Source: Acanthococcus lagerstroemiae
Taxonomy: Eukaryota > Arthropoda > Insecta > Hemiptera > Eriococcidae
Reading direction: 5' to 3'
Assembly (NCBI GenBank): GCA_031841125.1
Contig: CM063112.1
Coordinates: 29,290,603 to 29,354,602, forward strand
DNA: 64,000 nt
In this document: positions 23,425-34,015 of the stretch, piece after piece
Numbering within the stretch: position 1 is the first letter of the stretch
How the letters are laid out: each line of letters starts with the position of its first letter
Translations under genes and position numbers: made by a program
Notes under the pieces: model-generated
The model's database searches: none
The model's input: the letters and a program-made list of their open reading frames with translations, nothing else
What the model was told of the DNA's origin: nothing

Positions 23425-23960
23425 TTTATATTATTGAGTCAACATTTCCAACACCAGTCGGCCAACGGCCAAGTGTAAAATAATGTACCGAGCTTTTGTT
23501 TTTGCTCGAATGACTTTGGTAATTTGTATCACTGAGTTGGAATTTTGCAACATGTAAACACAGTTTACTCTTTTTTTTTTTAACTTTTCGTGTACGGAAA
23601 ATTTTTTATCATATTTTGATTGTATGAAAAAATTTTGTTTACTGAGTCGGCATTTTCAACATTAGCCGACCAAATACGTAAAAAGATGAAAAATGTTTGT
23701 ATTATTTGGTTGGGATTTTAAATTTAAGAAAAATTGTCAAAAAGTCTTTTTTTCTTGTTGCTTGCATGAAAAGTTTCGTAATTTGTATCAATGCATTAGC
23801 ATTTTGCAAACTGAAAAACTGGTAAAGTTCTTTTCCCTTGAAATTAAAATTTTTTGTATCATTGAATCAGTATTTTTAACGTCAATCGGCCAAATGTGAA
23901 AAAATGACTTTTCTTTTGCTTTTTGCTCGTATGGAAAATTTTTGTTTTGAGTCGGTATGT
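23425..23960. repeat. Tandem-like array of ~90-110 bp units, copy 2
   Basis: Same unit as 20092-20875, in the same orientation: ATTGAGTCAACATTTCCAAC, CCAGTCGGCCAACGG, then T-runs, then TTTGTATCACTGAGTTGG. Later units are more decayed (ACTGAGTCGGCATTTTCAAC; GAATCAGTATTTTTAACGTC). Two separate arrays of one unit within 4 kb indicate a shared element and not local slippage alone. Confidence 0.65.
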
Positions 23961-24443
23961 TCGACTTATTTCCATATTCACGCCCGCTCCCCGCATGCAG
24001 GAAATTCAGAATTTTTTACACCAACCAGCAGTGTCATATAGTGCACTCTTTTTAAATTAGAATCATCTTTGATTAATCTTTCAACGATAATGTTAATCCC
24101 GTTAGGTTCAAAATAGAGCATTCACACGTAAAAAGTGTGAGGCGAAACAATAAAAGTCTGAAGTCAACAAAGTGATTGCTTGTTCGATTCTCTGCGGTAT
24201 AATATGATCAGTGACGGATAGACGTGTTTTTCTGTGTTCGGGAAAAAGTATCTAAGGGGCACCAACATTTTTTTTTCAAATTTCCGGGTTTTTTTTCCTT
24301 GTCACGTATATTACGTACACCTAATTCAACGAAGAAATTTCGAATTAATAAGGAAGATATAGTAGACAAAATTAAAGTAATTGTAAATGATGGGAATATA
24401 AATCGAACGCATCATATTCTTTTAAAATATCCAATAATAATAA

Positions 24444-25617
24444 CAGGGGCGAAAATATAGGGGTGCAGGGGGTTGAACCTTCCTCCCCCAATAATTTGGC
24501 AGTAAGTAGATTTTAAAACTGCTTATTTGAATTTTTCATTTTTCATGAATGTTTGTTTGCTTGTTTGTTTTTTTTTGTTTTTTTTTTTCAATTTAAAAAT
24601 ATTTTGATTAAAAAATCGGAACATTAAAAATTTTTTAAACATTTTGTCAACGAATTCTTAGTTTTCAAAATATATTTGTCGGCAAATTTTTCTTCTCCAC
24701 CTCCCCAAACTGAAAGAGTAACTACCCTGGAGTCTTGTCCGAGAATAGTCAGTCAAAAGCCAAAGGTTTCAAGCTAAAAGTATCGAACGTTATTTGAAAG
24801 GTTGAAACATAGCTGAAATGTGGAAGACTTTTCAAAAATCTGAAAGTCGGTAGCAAACGTTGAATTTCGAATTTCAATGATTGTTTTGTTTTTACCAGAT
24901 TCTCTGTTTGACCTAGATCCTAAAATTTGAGAAAGTTGAATATTTTATTAAAATCTAAAAGTCGAAAGCAAAAGACTTATTTTCCAATGTCATAGGCTGA
25001 ATCCGATAGCAAAAATGCTCTATTGTTTAGTTCACGGGCTTTGGTCCTGGTGAATATAGGAAGAAAATTGTCTACTCCATGTATTTTTATTTTTTCCATA
25101 AGAACCGAAGTGACCTTGTGACACGGATTCCCCTAATCCAGTTGACCTAAAACTTCGTAGTTTTTTTTTTTGATTTTATTGAAACTAATTTAGGAGACGA
25201 ATCAGAGGAAATTCAGAACAAAAAAGATCACCAACAAACACCTTAATGTGTAAAGGAAGTTGTGTGTTCCTCTCAAGTATTCCTAACATTCTTCCAGCTT
25301 ACCCTCCCGTTCATGTGCGCAAATGTGAGTGCTTGGGGGATAAGGTTCCAATCTGCGTTTGCGGGGGCGAAACTATGGGGGGGGGGCACCCCCGATAATT
25401 TGGCAGCCGGCAAGTTTTAAAACTGTTCATTTTGAATTTTTCATTTTCTAATTTTTTTTTGTTTTTCAATTAAAAATATTTTAACATTAAAAATTCGGCA
25501 AATTTTCAAATTAAAAAAAAATTTTGTCGCGGCAAATTGTCAAGTTTAAAAAATATTTGTCGGTAAATTTTCCTTCTCCCCCCCCCCCCGCAAACTGAAA
25601 TTCAAGTTTCGTCTCTG
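24444..25617 (+). mobile_element. Composite hAT-like element, complete copy (modules A-B-C-A')
   Basis: Module A (about 24444-24715) begins CAGGGGCGAAAATATAG. Module A' (25372-25617) begins CGGGGGCGAAACTATGG and ends AAGTTTCGTCTCTG. Both lie in the same direction and share CAATAATTTGGCAG or a close variant, TTCAATTTAAAAATATTTT-type stretches and TTGTCGG. Between them are B (about 24730-25010) and C (about 25015-25371). The outer flanks AATAATAA (24436-24443) and AATAATGT (25618-25625) agree at 6 of 8. There is no transposase frame. The minus-strand copy 39782-41782 has the same A-B-C-A' order. Confidence 0.7.
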
Positions 25618-25639
25618 AATAATGTGTTGATAATCGTTA

Positions 25640-26040
25640 AAGTAAAAAAGTTGAAATAAACAATAAAGAAGATTATAATAGAAAAACAAAGGAGGAAAAA
25701 TGAAAATAATTATAAATTAGTGGTAATATAAAAACTGAATGATTCACCTTTTTAGAAAAGAAGAGTGACAATAGTACTGATAAGTAGATAACTTGAGTTT
25801 TCATACTTGATAGTTAAGGTACATAATGGTTTTTGTGTTAACATTATTAAATTAACAAATTAGTTAAAAGTTTACTGTTTTGAGCCACAAGGTCAATTAT
25901 TTCTCATTATCTAATAATGTTCTTAGGATATATCCCTCTCGCAGAACATGAGCATAAAAGCATCGAGTTCTTCTGTCAAGCGATTAGACAACCTAGTTTT
26001 TATAAATTTCAATTAAAAAAACCTACGTTCGCATGCTAGA
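25640..26040. other. Unassigned AT-rich stretch
   Basis: Very AT-rich, no open frame of interest and no repeat pair seen. Confidence 0.35.
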
Positions 26041-26045
26041 AAGTC

Positions 26046-26414
26046 TCAGCAGAAGTCCGTCGCATTTTTCAAGTTCTTGAAATGAATGGCAATATTATTG
26101 TACTGTAGAAGTTTATACAGACAAGCCACATAATTTTCATCTCGCTTCTCTCTTAATTTTGTTTCCAGATCACAAGCATCTACTTTTTCGCCACCAAATT
26201 CATCATTAAATTTTTCAAATTTCTTATTGTGTTCTTTATGAAAGGTCACGATATTCTTCTTCAAAGACTTCCATTTAGAACTAAACTCTTTTAGTTCCAG
26301 TTGCAAAATTTGAAGGGTCAACTCATTCGGAGCAAATTGTGCAGTCACGGAGTGTATTTCTTTCGAGGCATTTTCTGGAAAGCTCTTTGCGACGAAATCA
26401 AAATATTTCTTGGA
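26046..26414 (-). CDS. Unidentified minus-strand coding segment (about 123 codons), probably an exon or gene fragment
   Basis: A stop-free minus-strand frame starts just after a TGA near 26415 (KKYFDFVAKSFPENASKEIH) and continues to a stop at 26046-26048 (IHFKNLKNATDFC). There is no ATG in the open part, so it must be an internal or last exon, or a broken gene. The translation is hydrophilic and Lys/Glu-rich with heptad-like spacing (LQILQLELKEFSSKWKSLKK), compatible with an alpha-helical protein. Its mixed residue use is unlike the Phe/Lys/Asn-only translations of the surrounding AT-rich DNA. I do not recognise the family. It could be a domestic gene exon or an internal piece of a transposon-encoded protein. 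Confidence 0.4.
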   Translation of the reverse strand, partial: SKKYFDFVAKSFPENASKEIHSVTAQFAPNELTLQILQLELKEFSSKWKSLKKNIVTFHKEHNKKFEKFNDEFGGEKVDACDLETKLREKRDENYVACLYKLLQYNNIAIHFKNLKNATDFC

Positions 26415-26419
26415 TCAAG

Positions 26420-27100
26420 GCAAGGAAAATTAACGCATGTGTTTTTCGCAAATCGGAATATTCCGTCGACTTGCAGTATCTAATGAGTTGTAATTAAGAT
26501 TAATGCGAGGGGCGCCGTTGGCTCATTTTCCCGAAAAGGCGCATCAGGAAACTCCCGATGTCCTGATAGGCCTATCCGTCGCTGTATATGATTCATGTAA
26601 ATCTTATTTTTAATTTCAAGCTCTTAAGACACGAGCTGATCTTTTCTTAAATCCGAAAATTTGGTGGTGGTACTAGGTTATAATTAAACGATCTGAGAGG
26701 ATCGTCACTCAAATTCGGACACAGTAAGGCCCGCTTAGTCTGGGTCTATTTTTGTTTATAACCTGGCACCGACTGTAACCATTTTTAGAGTATACATTTT
26801 TTTTGTGCTCTCAAATTATTTAGTACTCACGTGACTGCCTTATCTGCGTATTATAAATTCAGAACTGCTTTTATATCAATCAAATTCAGTTTTCCTTGGC
26901 TATTTGATGTAAAAAAAATGAAGAACGACTATCGAATTTTCAGAAGCATACACATAAAAACCGATGCCTTACTGCAAGTGTAAAAACCGATATCTGACTG
27001 CAAGTGTCGATAAGTAAAATAACGATAATAAAGAACGATAATAAAACTGAATACAGAGAAAAGGTTGTTGCTGAATCAACACGTGGAAAACTCTAATCTA
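26420..27100. other. Unassigned stretch
   Basis: Includes AAAACCGATGCCTTACTGCAAGTG-like words repeated in tandem once (about 26957-27008). No gene recognised. Confidence 0.35.
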
Positions 27101-27104
27101 GAAG

Positions 27105-28010
27105 ATGGGCAGTGCTGAGGAGCGGAAATCTGGGAAGTCTGAGGTCACAGAAATCCATTCATCGTTCAAATTTAGGAATCGCGAGTTTCGTTGCAACTAT
27201 CGAGGATAATTTACCAATACACGTACGTACTTCATTTTCGCTCCAAATTTTCTCCTTCATAACGGCGGTAAAACACTCGAATCAGAGATTCGCAGATTCT
27301 CATACCAGATCCACTAGGTATAATATCCGCGCCATTCAAACTCATAAATAAACAAAATCTCAATTACGTAATCGACATCGAAAAAATGAACTTACCAAAT
27401 TTTCCGCTCAGCAAGTCGTCGACTCGAGCACGTCACCGAATCACAGTCACGATTTTCAACGAAAATAAATACAAAGCGCAGAGTTCGCGAGCATTCGCAC
27501 CGAAACTAAAAGTTCGAAAACGTAAAAAAAAAGCTCAGCTTCAACCACGTGCTTAATAACTTGTTAATCCATCGATAATGAACTTCTCTCGACGAACAGT
27601 TACTACAATTCAGTTTAGACCGGACGTGTGCAGCTGAGCGTCACGTTTCGAGGTCAACTGGTGGAGGCGAAAAACTCTAAACTCCTCGAATTCGAGCCGG
27701 GACGCGCGTTCGACGGACGAGCACGCTGGAAGTGGGAATTCGATTTTCGGGGATGACTGGAAAAGACGAGAGCAACAGAGACACACCGACGGGGGGAAAA
27801 ATGAAAAACAAGTTAATTATAAAGGGAGAAGACGACGAGCGGACTGGATTTGCGGGCGAGAATGAAAAACGCCGCGTGTCGGATGTGAGTGCCACTTAGA
27901 AAACTCGGAGGCACCTGATAAAATTCGAAATCGAGTGAGGCGATCGAGGGCTTAGGAGAGCAGTTCTATTGTTGTAGAATAGCGGTTTTGGGGCCGGTGA
28001 ATCTTCTTCT
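27105..28010. promoter_or_regulatory. CpG-richer block, possible promoter and 5' untranslated region
   Basis: From about 27.1 to 28.0 kb the sequence is clearly richer in G, C and CpG (for example GACGCGCGTTCGACGGACGA at 27701) than the AT-rich surroundings. No repeat copy is found elsewhere in the window. It surrounds the exon candidate 27753-27884. In animal genomes this composition often marks a first exon and promoter. I see no firm TATA box or initiator. Confidence 0.35.
27753..27884 (+). CDS. Candidate first coding exon ending at a GTGAGT donor
   Basis: ATG at 27753-27755 opens a frame reading MTGKDESNRDTPTGGKMKNK, then LIIKGEDDERTGFAGENEKR and RVSD, up to a GTGAGT donor at 27885-27890. 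Without splicing it stops at 27894-27896. The frame is also open upstream to 27674. The peptide is very hydrophilic and charged, as N-terminal disordered tails often are. It sits in the CpG-rich block, which strengthens the case for a real first exon. The frame is too short to be convincing alone, I do not recognise a family, and no partner exon was located. The minus-strand frame 27677-27895 is the antisense reading. Confidence 0.35.
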
Positions 28011-28112
28011 TTTTTTTTTTTCGTTCTACATTCGTTCGACGGAGCCAAAAATTTCAACAAGATTCGTTTGAGGATTTTCTCAGCTGATGAGTACGTGTAG
28101 TGACCAAAAGCA

Positions 28113-28985
28113 CAGGGGCGAAACTATAGGGGGTGTGGGGTTGAAACACCCCCTTCACCCAATAATTTAGAGTCGGCAAATTTAGAAACTGTTCATTTGA
28201 ATTTTTTATTTTTTATGAATGTTTGTTTGTTTGTTTGTCTCTTTCTTTTTGAGTTACCAATATTTCTATTAAAAAATCGGCAAATTTACAATTTTAAAAA
28301 AATTTTGTCAGCGAATTTTTAGTTTAAAAAAAAATTGTCGGCAAATTTTTCTTCTCCACCTCCCCAAACTGAAAGTCAAATTTCGTTTCTGAAAATGGAG
28401 TACCCTGGACTCCTGTCAGAGACTAGTCAGTCAAAAGTCGAAGGTAGGTTTTGAGCTGAGTATCGAACGTTATCTGAAAGGTTGAAACAAAGCTGAAATA
28501 TGGGAGACATTTCGAAAATTTGAAAGTCGGTAGCAACGTTGAATTTCGAATTTCAATGACTATTCTGTTTTCACTAGATTCTCTGTTTGACCTAGAGCCT
28601 AAAATTTGAGAAAGTGAGAAAGTTGAACATTTCAATTTACGGGTTTTGGTCTTGGTGAATATAGGAGGGAAATTTAGTCTAAAACAAAAGTCAAAACTCC
28701 ATGTGTTTTTCCCATGAGAACGAAAGGGAGCTTGTGGCACGGGTTTCTCTTATCCCATTAACCTGAAACTTTGTAGGTTTTTTTTTTTTTTTTTTGATTC
28801 TATTGGAACTAGTTTAGGAGACGAATCAGAGAAAATTTAGAAAAAAATATCATCAAGAGTAAATAACGACCATCTTAATGTGTAAAGGAAGTTCTGTGTT
28901 CCTCTCAAGTATTTCTAACATCCTTCCAGCTTACCCTCCCAGATTATGGTATGCTCATGTGAGCAAATGTAAGTTCTTGGAGGAT
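28113..28985 (+). mobile_element. Composite element family copy lacking module A' (A-B-C)
   Basis: Module A begins CAGGGGCGAAACTATAGG and ends near 28391 with AAATTTCGTTTCTG. B (from about 28395) follows with GTACCCTGGACTCCTGTCAG. C (about 28620-28985) has CCATGTGTTTTTCCCATGAG, a long T-run and CCTCTCAAGTATTTCTAACA. After C the family normally continues into A', but here the sequence diverges, so this copy is truncated or never acquired A'. Confidence 0.65.
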
Positions 28986-28989
28986 GAAA

Positions 28990-29450
28990 AATTGAAAACG
29001 AATAAAGTGGGGTTTATTTTACGTATATTTTTGAGCGTGGTAAAAAAAAATTAGCACATAGCGGCTAGTCAGGTAAATCCGGCCTTGTTAGGGAATAAAA
29101 ACACTAACCGTTAATTTTTATACAAACTGTAAAATGATAATCCCCACACCCATTTTTATTCCGAAGTCCTATCGACGTGGGACAAACTGGGGTCTTCAAA
29201 AGGCAGGTAGAGATGCTGAATTGAGGAATGCATTCACTCTCATTTTCCTCTTTTTTTTTTCTTTTTCGCAAAGAATGAAGGTGAGCCCATTCTGAATTGG
29301 AAAATAATGAAAGTTTTTTTCCTTAATTCGGCATCTCTGACGGCAAGGTCTCGTTTCTTTTTCGGTAAAAAAAAAAAAACAAAAAAAAAACCCTCCTATT
29401 AATAAGCAAGACTAGAGCTAAACTTGAAATTTTATGGTAAGATCACTAAA
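28990..29450. other. Unassigned stretch
   Basis: Holds long A- and T-runs (29249-29262; 29368-29388) and a TCCGGCCTTG word like the termini of CAGxGCCGG elements, without a partner. No gene. Confidence 0.3.
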
Positions 29451-29454
29451 ATAG

Positions 29455-29830
29455 GATTATGGGTCGTTGATTTCGAAAATTTCACCAGAAAATTCTTCTG
29501 TAAACCCTGAATTGACTTTCAAAGTTCTCTATTCTTGGAAAATTGAGTATCGAATCAAAATACAAGCAGTTTTTCGCATCGCTGAATTCAAAAGCGTCTA
29601 TGAGCTTTTATATTAAACTGCGATTTGGGCCCCAAAATTCAAAATTGATTTTTAGGAAATTGAATAAAGTATTAGAATTTTTTGGGTTGCTGAAATCGAA
29701 AATTTTTTTGGATTTCTCTTGAATTCCCGATTTAGGCTTCAAAAGCCAAGACTGGTCTCCAGAAGTGATTAAAATTGACTTCCCGGTAATCGAATCAAAT
29801 ATCGAAATGCGGAAGGGCGGGAGAGCAGAG
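29455..29830. repeat. Diverged tandem repeat, ~115-130 bp units
   Basis: Three decayed units carry the ordered words GTTGATTTCGAAAATTT / GTTGCTGAAATCGAAAATT, then GATTTGGGCCCCAAAA / GATTTAGGCTTCAAAAGCC, then TTGAGTATCGAATCAAAAT / GGTAATCGAATCAAATATCG. A fourth partial copy may follow to about 29920. Confidence 0.5.
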
Positions 29831-30690
29831 GTCGCCTAATTTGAAAATTCCATCAACGCGATAAATCTTCGATGTTGACTCTTGGGTAGGCCCCAAAAAC
29901 CAAAATGAGAGTCGAAATTGAACGAACTTGATTTAATCTTTCAACATTTTCATAACAATCAAATTACCAAAATTCAAATTGGAGGAAAAATTTCAAATTT
30001 ATCCCAGTATGAGTTATTATAAGGGGAACATTCAAGTCTTTAAAAATTTAAAACTTGAAATTGAACCAAAGTTAGGAATTACAATAGTCGCTGTTTCAAT
30101 AGATTACTTGGGTTTTCAGCGTCAATTAATTTTTGTCAATCTTTGGACTTCAAATGTTGGCTCGTAAAGATGCAAGCTTTAATGAGTTTTTTCTTCAACA
30201 TTACACAAAAAAATTGTTATTTAACCTAAGAATGATGAAGTCCAATCAAAGGTCCAAGGGTCGTTACTAAATTTGTAACAGCCCCCGCCCTACACCTCAA
30301 ACAAGAAAATTGAAATAAAACAACTTTCACTTCGATAGTTTTATCATTTTTTATAAATCATATAATATGCTGCTTTTGAAAATTCGGCATTTGACGATTT
30401 AACCCTTTCTCAAGAGATTAGGATGTTTGTAATGATGAAAATGAATCAGCGATCTTTAGCATTTTCAAAAACAGTCTGTTAATTTGAATTTAAGATCGTA
30501 AGCACTCTCCCCTTCAATAGTCTACTCGATTTGTAGAAACTAATTAGTGCTTGTCCATTTCGATTTATGGGGTCTTTTAAGCTTGAATGAGATTCAAAAT
30601 TTAGCGCATGTTTTCGAGTTCAACTACCCTTAAGGTCAGTAATTAACGTCGATAGTCTATCCACTTTGGGATCCCATTCTGAGTTCTGGA
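29831..30690. other. Unassigned stretch, no gene recognised
   Basis: AT-rich. The plus frame 29979-30167 has no motif. Nothing else found. Confidence 0.35.
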
Positions 30691-30692
30691 GT

Positions 30693-30971
30693 CCAGGGAC
30701 GTACCGAAGAGTTTTTCTTGAGGGAAGGGGGGGGGGGTAAAATTGTGAAAGTCCCAACTGAGACTCAACTCAAAATAACCAAGTATCAATGCAAAAGAAG
30801 AAAAACTTTTTGACTTGTCGGGTTTTCCCAACCGCTCAACTCAATTCCCAAATATCAAAGCAAAAAATAAAAATAAAAAAAACTTTTTACTTGTTAGATT
30901 TTTTCAACTCGCCTGACTGAAATGGTAAATTTTCCCGTTGCCCCCTGCCTCCTTATCGGTACGTCTTTGCC
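30693..30971. mobile_element. TIR element with CAGGGACGTACCGA ends
   Basis: The left end CAGGGACGTACCGAAGAG pairs with the right end, which reads CAAAGACGTACCGATAAG on the opposite strand. The interior holds two decayed copies of a TTGACTTGTCGGGTTTTCCCAA unit. A related, split copy lies at 53071-53255 plus 53752-53880. No matching 8-bp duplication is visible. The right end abuts the tail of a module A copy, so it may have inserted into that module. Confidence 0.65.
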
Positions 30972-31215
30972 TTCAATAATTTGGCAGTTGACAAATTTTG
31001 AAACTGTTCATTTGAATTTCTCATTTTCTAAACACGTTTGTTCGTTTGTTTGTGTGTTTATTATTTTTTTTTTTCAATTAAAAAATATTTTAATTAAAGA
31101 ATCGACAAATTTAAAAAAATTTTGTTGGCGAATTTTCAATTAAAAAAAAAATTTATCGGCAAATTTTCCTTCTCCACCTCCTCCCTTACAACTAAAAGTC
31201 AAGTTTCGTCTCTGC
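30972..31215 (+). mobile_element. Partial module A of the composite family
   Basis: Begins inside the module at CAATAATTTGGCAGTTGACA and ends AAGTCAAGTTTCGTCTCTG, matching module A/A' of 24444-25617. Its left ~40 bp are missing, probably removed or displaced by the adjoining 30693-30971 element. Confidence 0.65.
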
Positions 31216-31318
31216 AAAAGCGGCTGTCATTTTGAAATTTTTGTTGCAGTGAGTACACAGGTAGTTCTGACAGGAATAACATGGCTGAGGTAACACCTAA
31301 GAGCATAACGATGGTCTC

Positions 31319-31463
31319 CAGTGCCGGTTTTACCATTCGGGCTGATCGGGCTGTGGCTTAGAGCGGAAAAATTTTGGGACGGCAAATTTGCGACCCAAAA
31401 GAAACATTTGCGGAAGGGAAGATGTAAAGAAATAAGGTGGCAAAGTACTTCAAACCGGCTCTG
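31319..31463. mobile_element. CAGxGCCGGTTT TIR element (145 bp)
   Basis: Left end CAGTGCCGGTTTTACC, right end (opposite strand) CAGAGCCGGTTTGAAG. Internal words GGGACGGCAAATTTGCGACC and AAGGTGGCAAAGTACT are shared with the oppositely oriented copy at 42539-42671. No convincing TSD remains. Confidence 0.65.
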
Positions 31464-31589
31464 ATTTCGATTCTAATTTTTCTAAGTAAGGGTTAATTTT
31501 ACTAAATTGACCAACTCTGGAAGAAGTTGTAGGAATGTGCATGTCGCCAGTCCCCTCATTGTAGAAATTGTGGAGGAAAATAATGTCAA

Positions 31590-34015
31590 TAATTTGTTCT
31601 TAAATTGTCCTAATTTGTTCAGCCATTTTTAGAATTTGTTCCTACCCTCACCCCCCGAAAATCAGCAACTCAATTTGAGGGGCTGGCGACATGCTAGCCC
31701 CCGACATTCGATTTCGCGGTTATAACAAGTCTCAAACATTTGTTCTTAATTTCTTCTAACTGGTTTCGCCACCTTCCACTATTTACAGACACCAAAAAGA
31801 GGGGCAGGATCAATTAATAATAGCTATAATCCCACACGAATACTATCATCGGCGGCACACTAAAATATTTGTTCTACACTCGTTCTGATCTGTGCTCTCA
31901 TCTACACACCTGAGACCATCACCACTATGCATTTGCCGACTATTCAAGCTCAGGGGCGGGGGTAAGTGACCCGTAACTCTTTAGTTTCCATATGAATACG
32001 ATTTGCTACTCACTGAAATTTGTTCTGTATACGTTCTAGTTTGTTCTCCCAACCCCACACCTCAGACCATCGAAACCATACATTTGCCGACTATCTGAAC
32101 TAGGGGATTGGGGGGGGGAGTGACATTTATTTATGAATTTTCTACATAAATATACGATTTGCTACCAACTGCAATTTGTTCCCTATTCATTCTAATTTGT
32201 TCTCTCATGTCGCCACAAAGCATTGGCCGACAATATGAACTTATGTGGTGGAGGTAAGTGGCCTTTATGTGCGCATTTCCCATATAATTGCGATTCGTCG
32301 CCCACTACAATTTGTTCTCTATTTTTCTAATTTGTTCTCGAATCTACATACGACAATCCACCATCACTGTGTTTATTTGAAGGCATTCGGAATTCAAAGG
32401 GTGGGCTTCGGTAACCCCCTTAAGTCCTAAGTATCCATGAAAATTTGAATAATTGTCAACTACAATTTGTTCTCTATTTGTTCTAATTTGTTCTCTCATC
32501 TGCACACTAAAATCCGTCACCACAAAACATTGGCCGACAATATGAACCGTGGCGCTTATGTGCGAACTTAAAGCATATAATTGCGACTTGTCGCCCACTA
32601 CAATTTGTTCTCTTTTTATTTTAATTTGTTCTCTCATCTACACACTAAAATCGGTCACCACAAAGCATTGGCCGACAATATGAGCTTATGTGGTGGGGGT
32701 AGATGGCCTTTATGAGCGAATTTCCCACATAATGGCGATTTTTCGGGCACTAAAATTTGTTCCCTATTTCTTCTAATTTGTTCTCGAACCTACACAATCA
32801 AATCCATCATCAATGTGTACTCGTATTTGAAATCAATCGAAATTCAAAGGGTAGGCTTAAAAGACCCTTATGTCCTAAGTTTCTATGAAAATTTTATTTC
32901 TTGCCAACTACAGTTTGTTCTCTATTTGTTCTAATTTGTTCTCTCATCTACACACAAAAATCCGTAACCACAAAGCATTGGCCGAAAATATGAACTTAGG
33001 CGGTGAAGGTACGTGGTCCTCATGTGCGAATTTCTCACATATAATAGCGATTTTTCGGGCACTAAAATTTGTTCTCCATTTGTTTTTTTTAAATTGTTCT
33101 CGAATCTACACACGACCATTTACCAATGGAAAAGACTTTTTAGAAAATACTTTAAGTTACATGTATAAGAATGATACGGCTATTCGCTTAAAAAAGAAAT
33201 CAATGGATATCAACTATGCTCCATTTTTATGGAAACTTAGGACATAAGGGTCCACTTAAGCCCACTATTTGAATTTCGATTGACTTCAAATACACATTGA
33301 TGATGGATTGTGGTGTGCAAATTCGAGAACAAATTAGAACAAATAGAGAACAAATTGTAGTGGGGGACAAATCGCAATTACGTGGGAAGTTCGCACATAA
33401 GGGCCACTTACCCCACCATATAAGTTTTTATTTTCGGCCAATGCTTTGTGGCGACGGATTTTAGTGTGTAGATGAGAGTACAAAGTAGAACAAATAGAGA
33501 ACAAACTGTAGTTAGCAAGAAATAAAATTTTTATAGAAACTGAGGACATAAGGTTCTTTTAAGCCTACCCTTTGAATTTCGATTGACTTCAAATACGAGT
33601 ACACATTGATGATGGATTTGATTGTGTAGGTTCGAGAACAAATTAGAAGAAATAGGGAACAAATTTTAGAGCCCGAAAAATCACCATTATATGGGAAATT
33701 CGCTCATAGGGGCCATCTACCCCCACCACATAAGCTCATATTGTCGGCCAATGCTTTGTGGTGACGGATTTTAGTGTGTAGATGAGAGAACGAATTAAAA
33801 TAAAAAGAGAACGAATTGTAGTGGGCGACAAGTCGTAATTATATGCGGGAAGTTCGCACATAAGCGCCACTGTTCATATTGTCGGCCAATGTTTTGTGGC
33901 GACGGATTTTAGTGTGCAGATGAGAGAACAAATTAGAACAAATAGAGAACAAATTGCAGTTGGTAGCAAATCGTATTTATGTGGAAAATTCATACATAAG
34001 TGTCACTTATCCCCC
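31590..34015. repeat. Tandem array with a giant inverted repeat (hairpin-forming)
   Basis: Half-units of about 150 bp each contain TTTGTTCTCTATTTGTTCTA, then TTTGTTCTC and a variable tail. One tail type has CACAAAGCATTGGCCGACAA; the other has TTCAAAGGGTAGGCTTAA and CTTATGTCCTAAGTTTC. They alternate to make a ~305-bp higher unit (for example near 32665 and 32965). Copies from about 31590 to 33118 face right, and copies from about 33300 to 34015 are inverted. The sequence around 32500-33118 therefore pairs with about 33300-33930, and 32104-32200 with about 33940-34012, around a ~190-bp spacer. Open frames inside are by-products of the repeats. Confidence 0.85.

Noticed and set aside
24444..25617. 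LTR retrotransposon with direct terminal repeats
   Set aside because: The terminal repeats begin CAG and end CTG, not TG...CA, each has its own inverted ends, and the flanking duplication looks 8 bp long. No primer-binding site or gag/pol was seen.
32344..33549. Several open frames with recurring MREQI or MKILFLANYSLFSIC peptides
   Set aside because: They recur because they are the same DNA repeat unit read on either strand; the copies keep no common start, length or stop.
31840..34015. CRISPR-like array
   Set aside because: Repeats are long, diverged and include inverted copies. There are no uniform 20-40-bp spacers and the context is eukaryotic.
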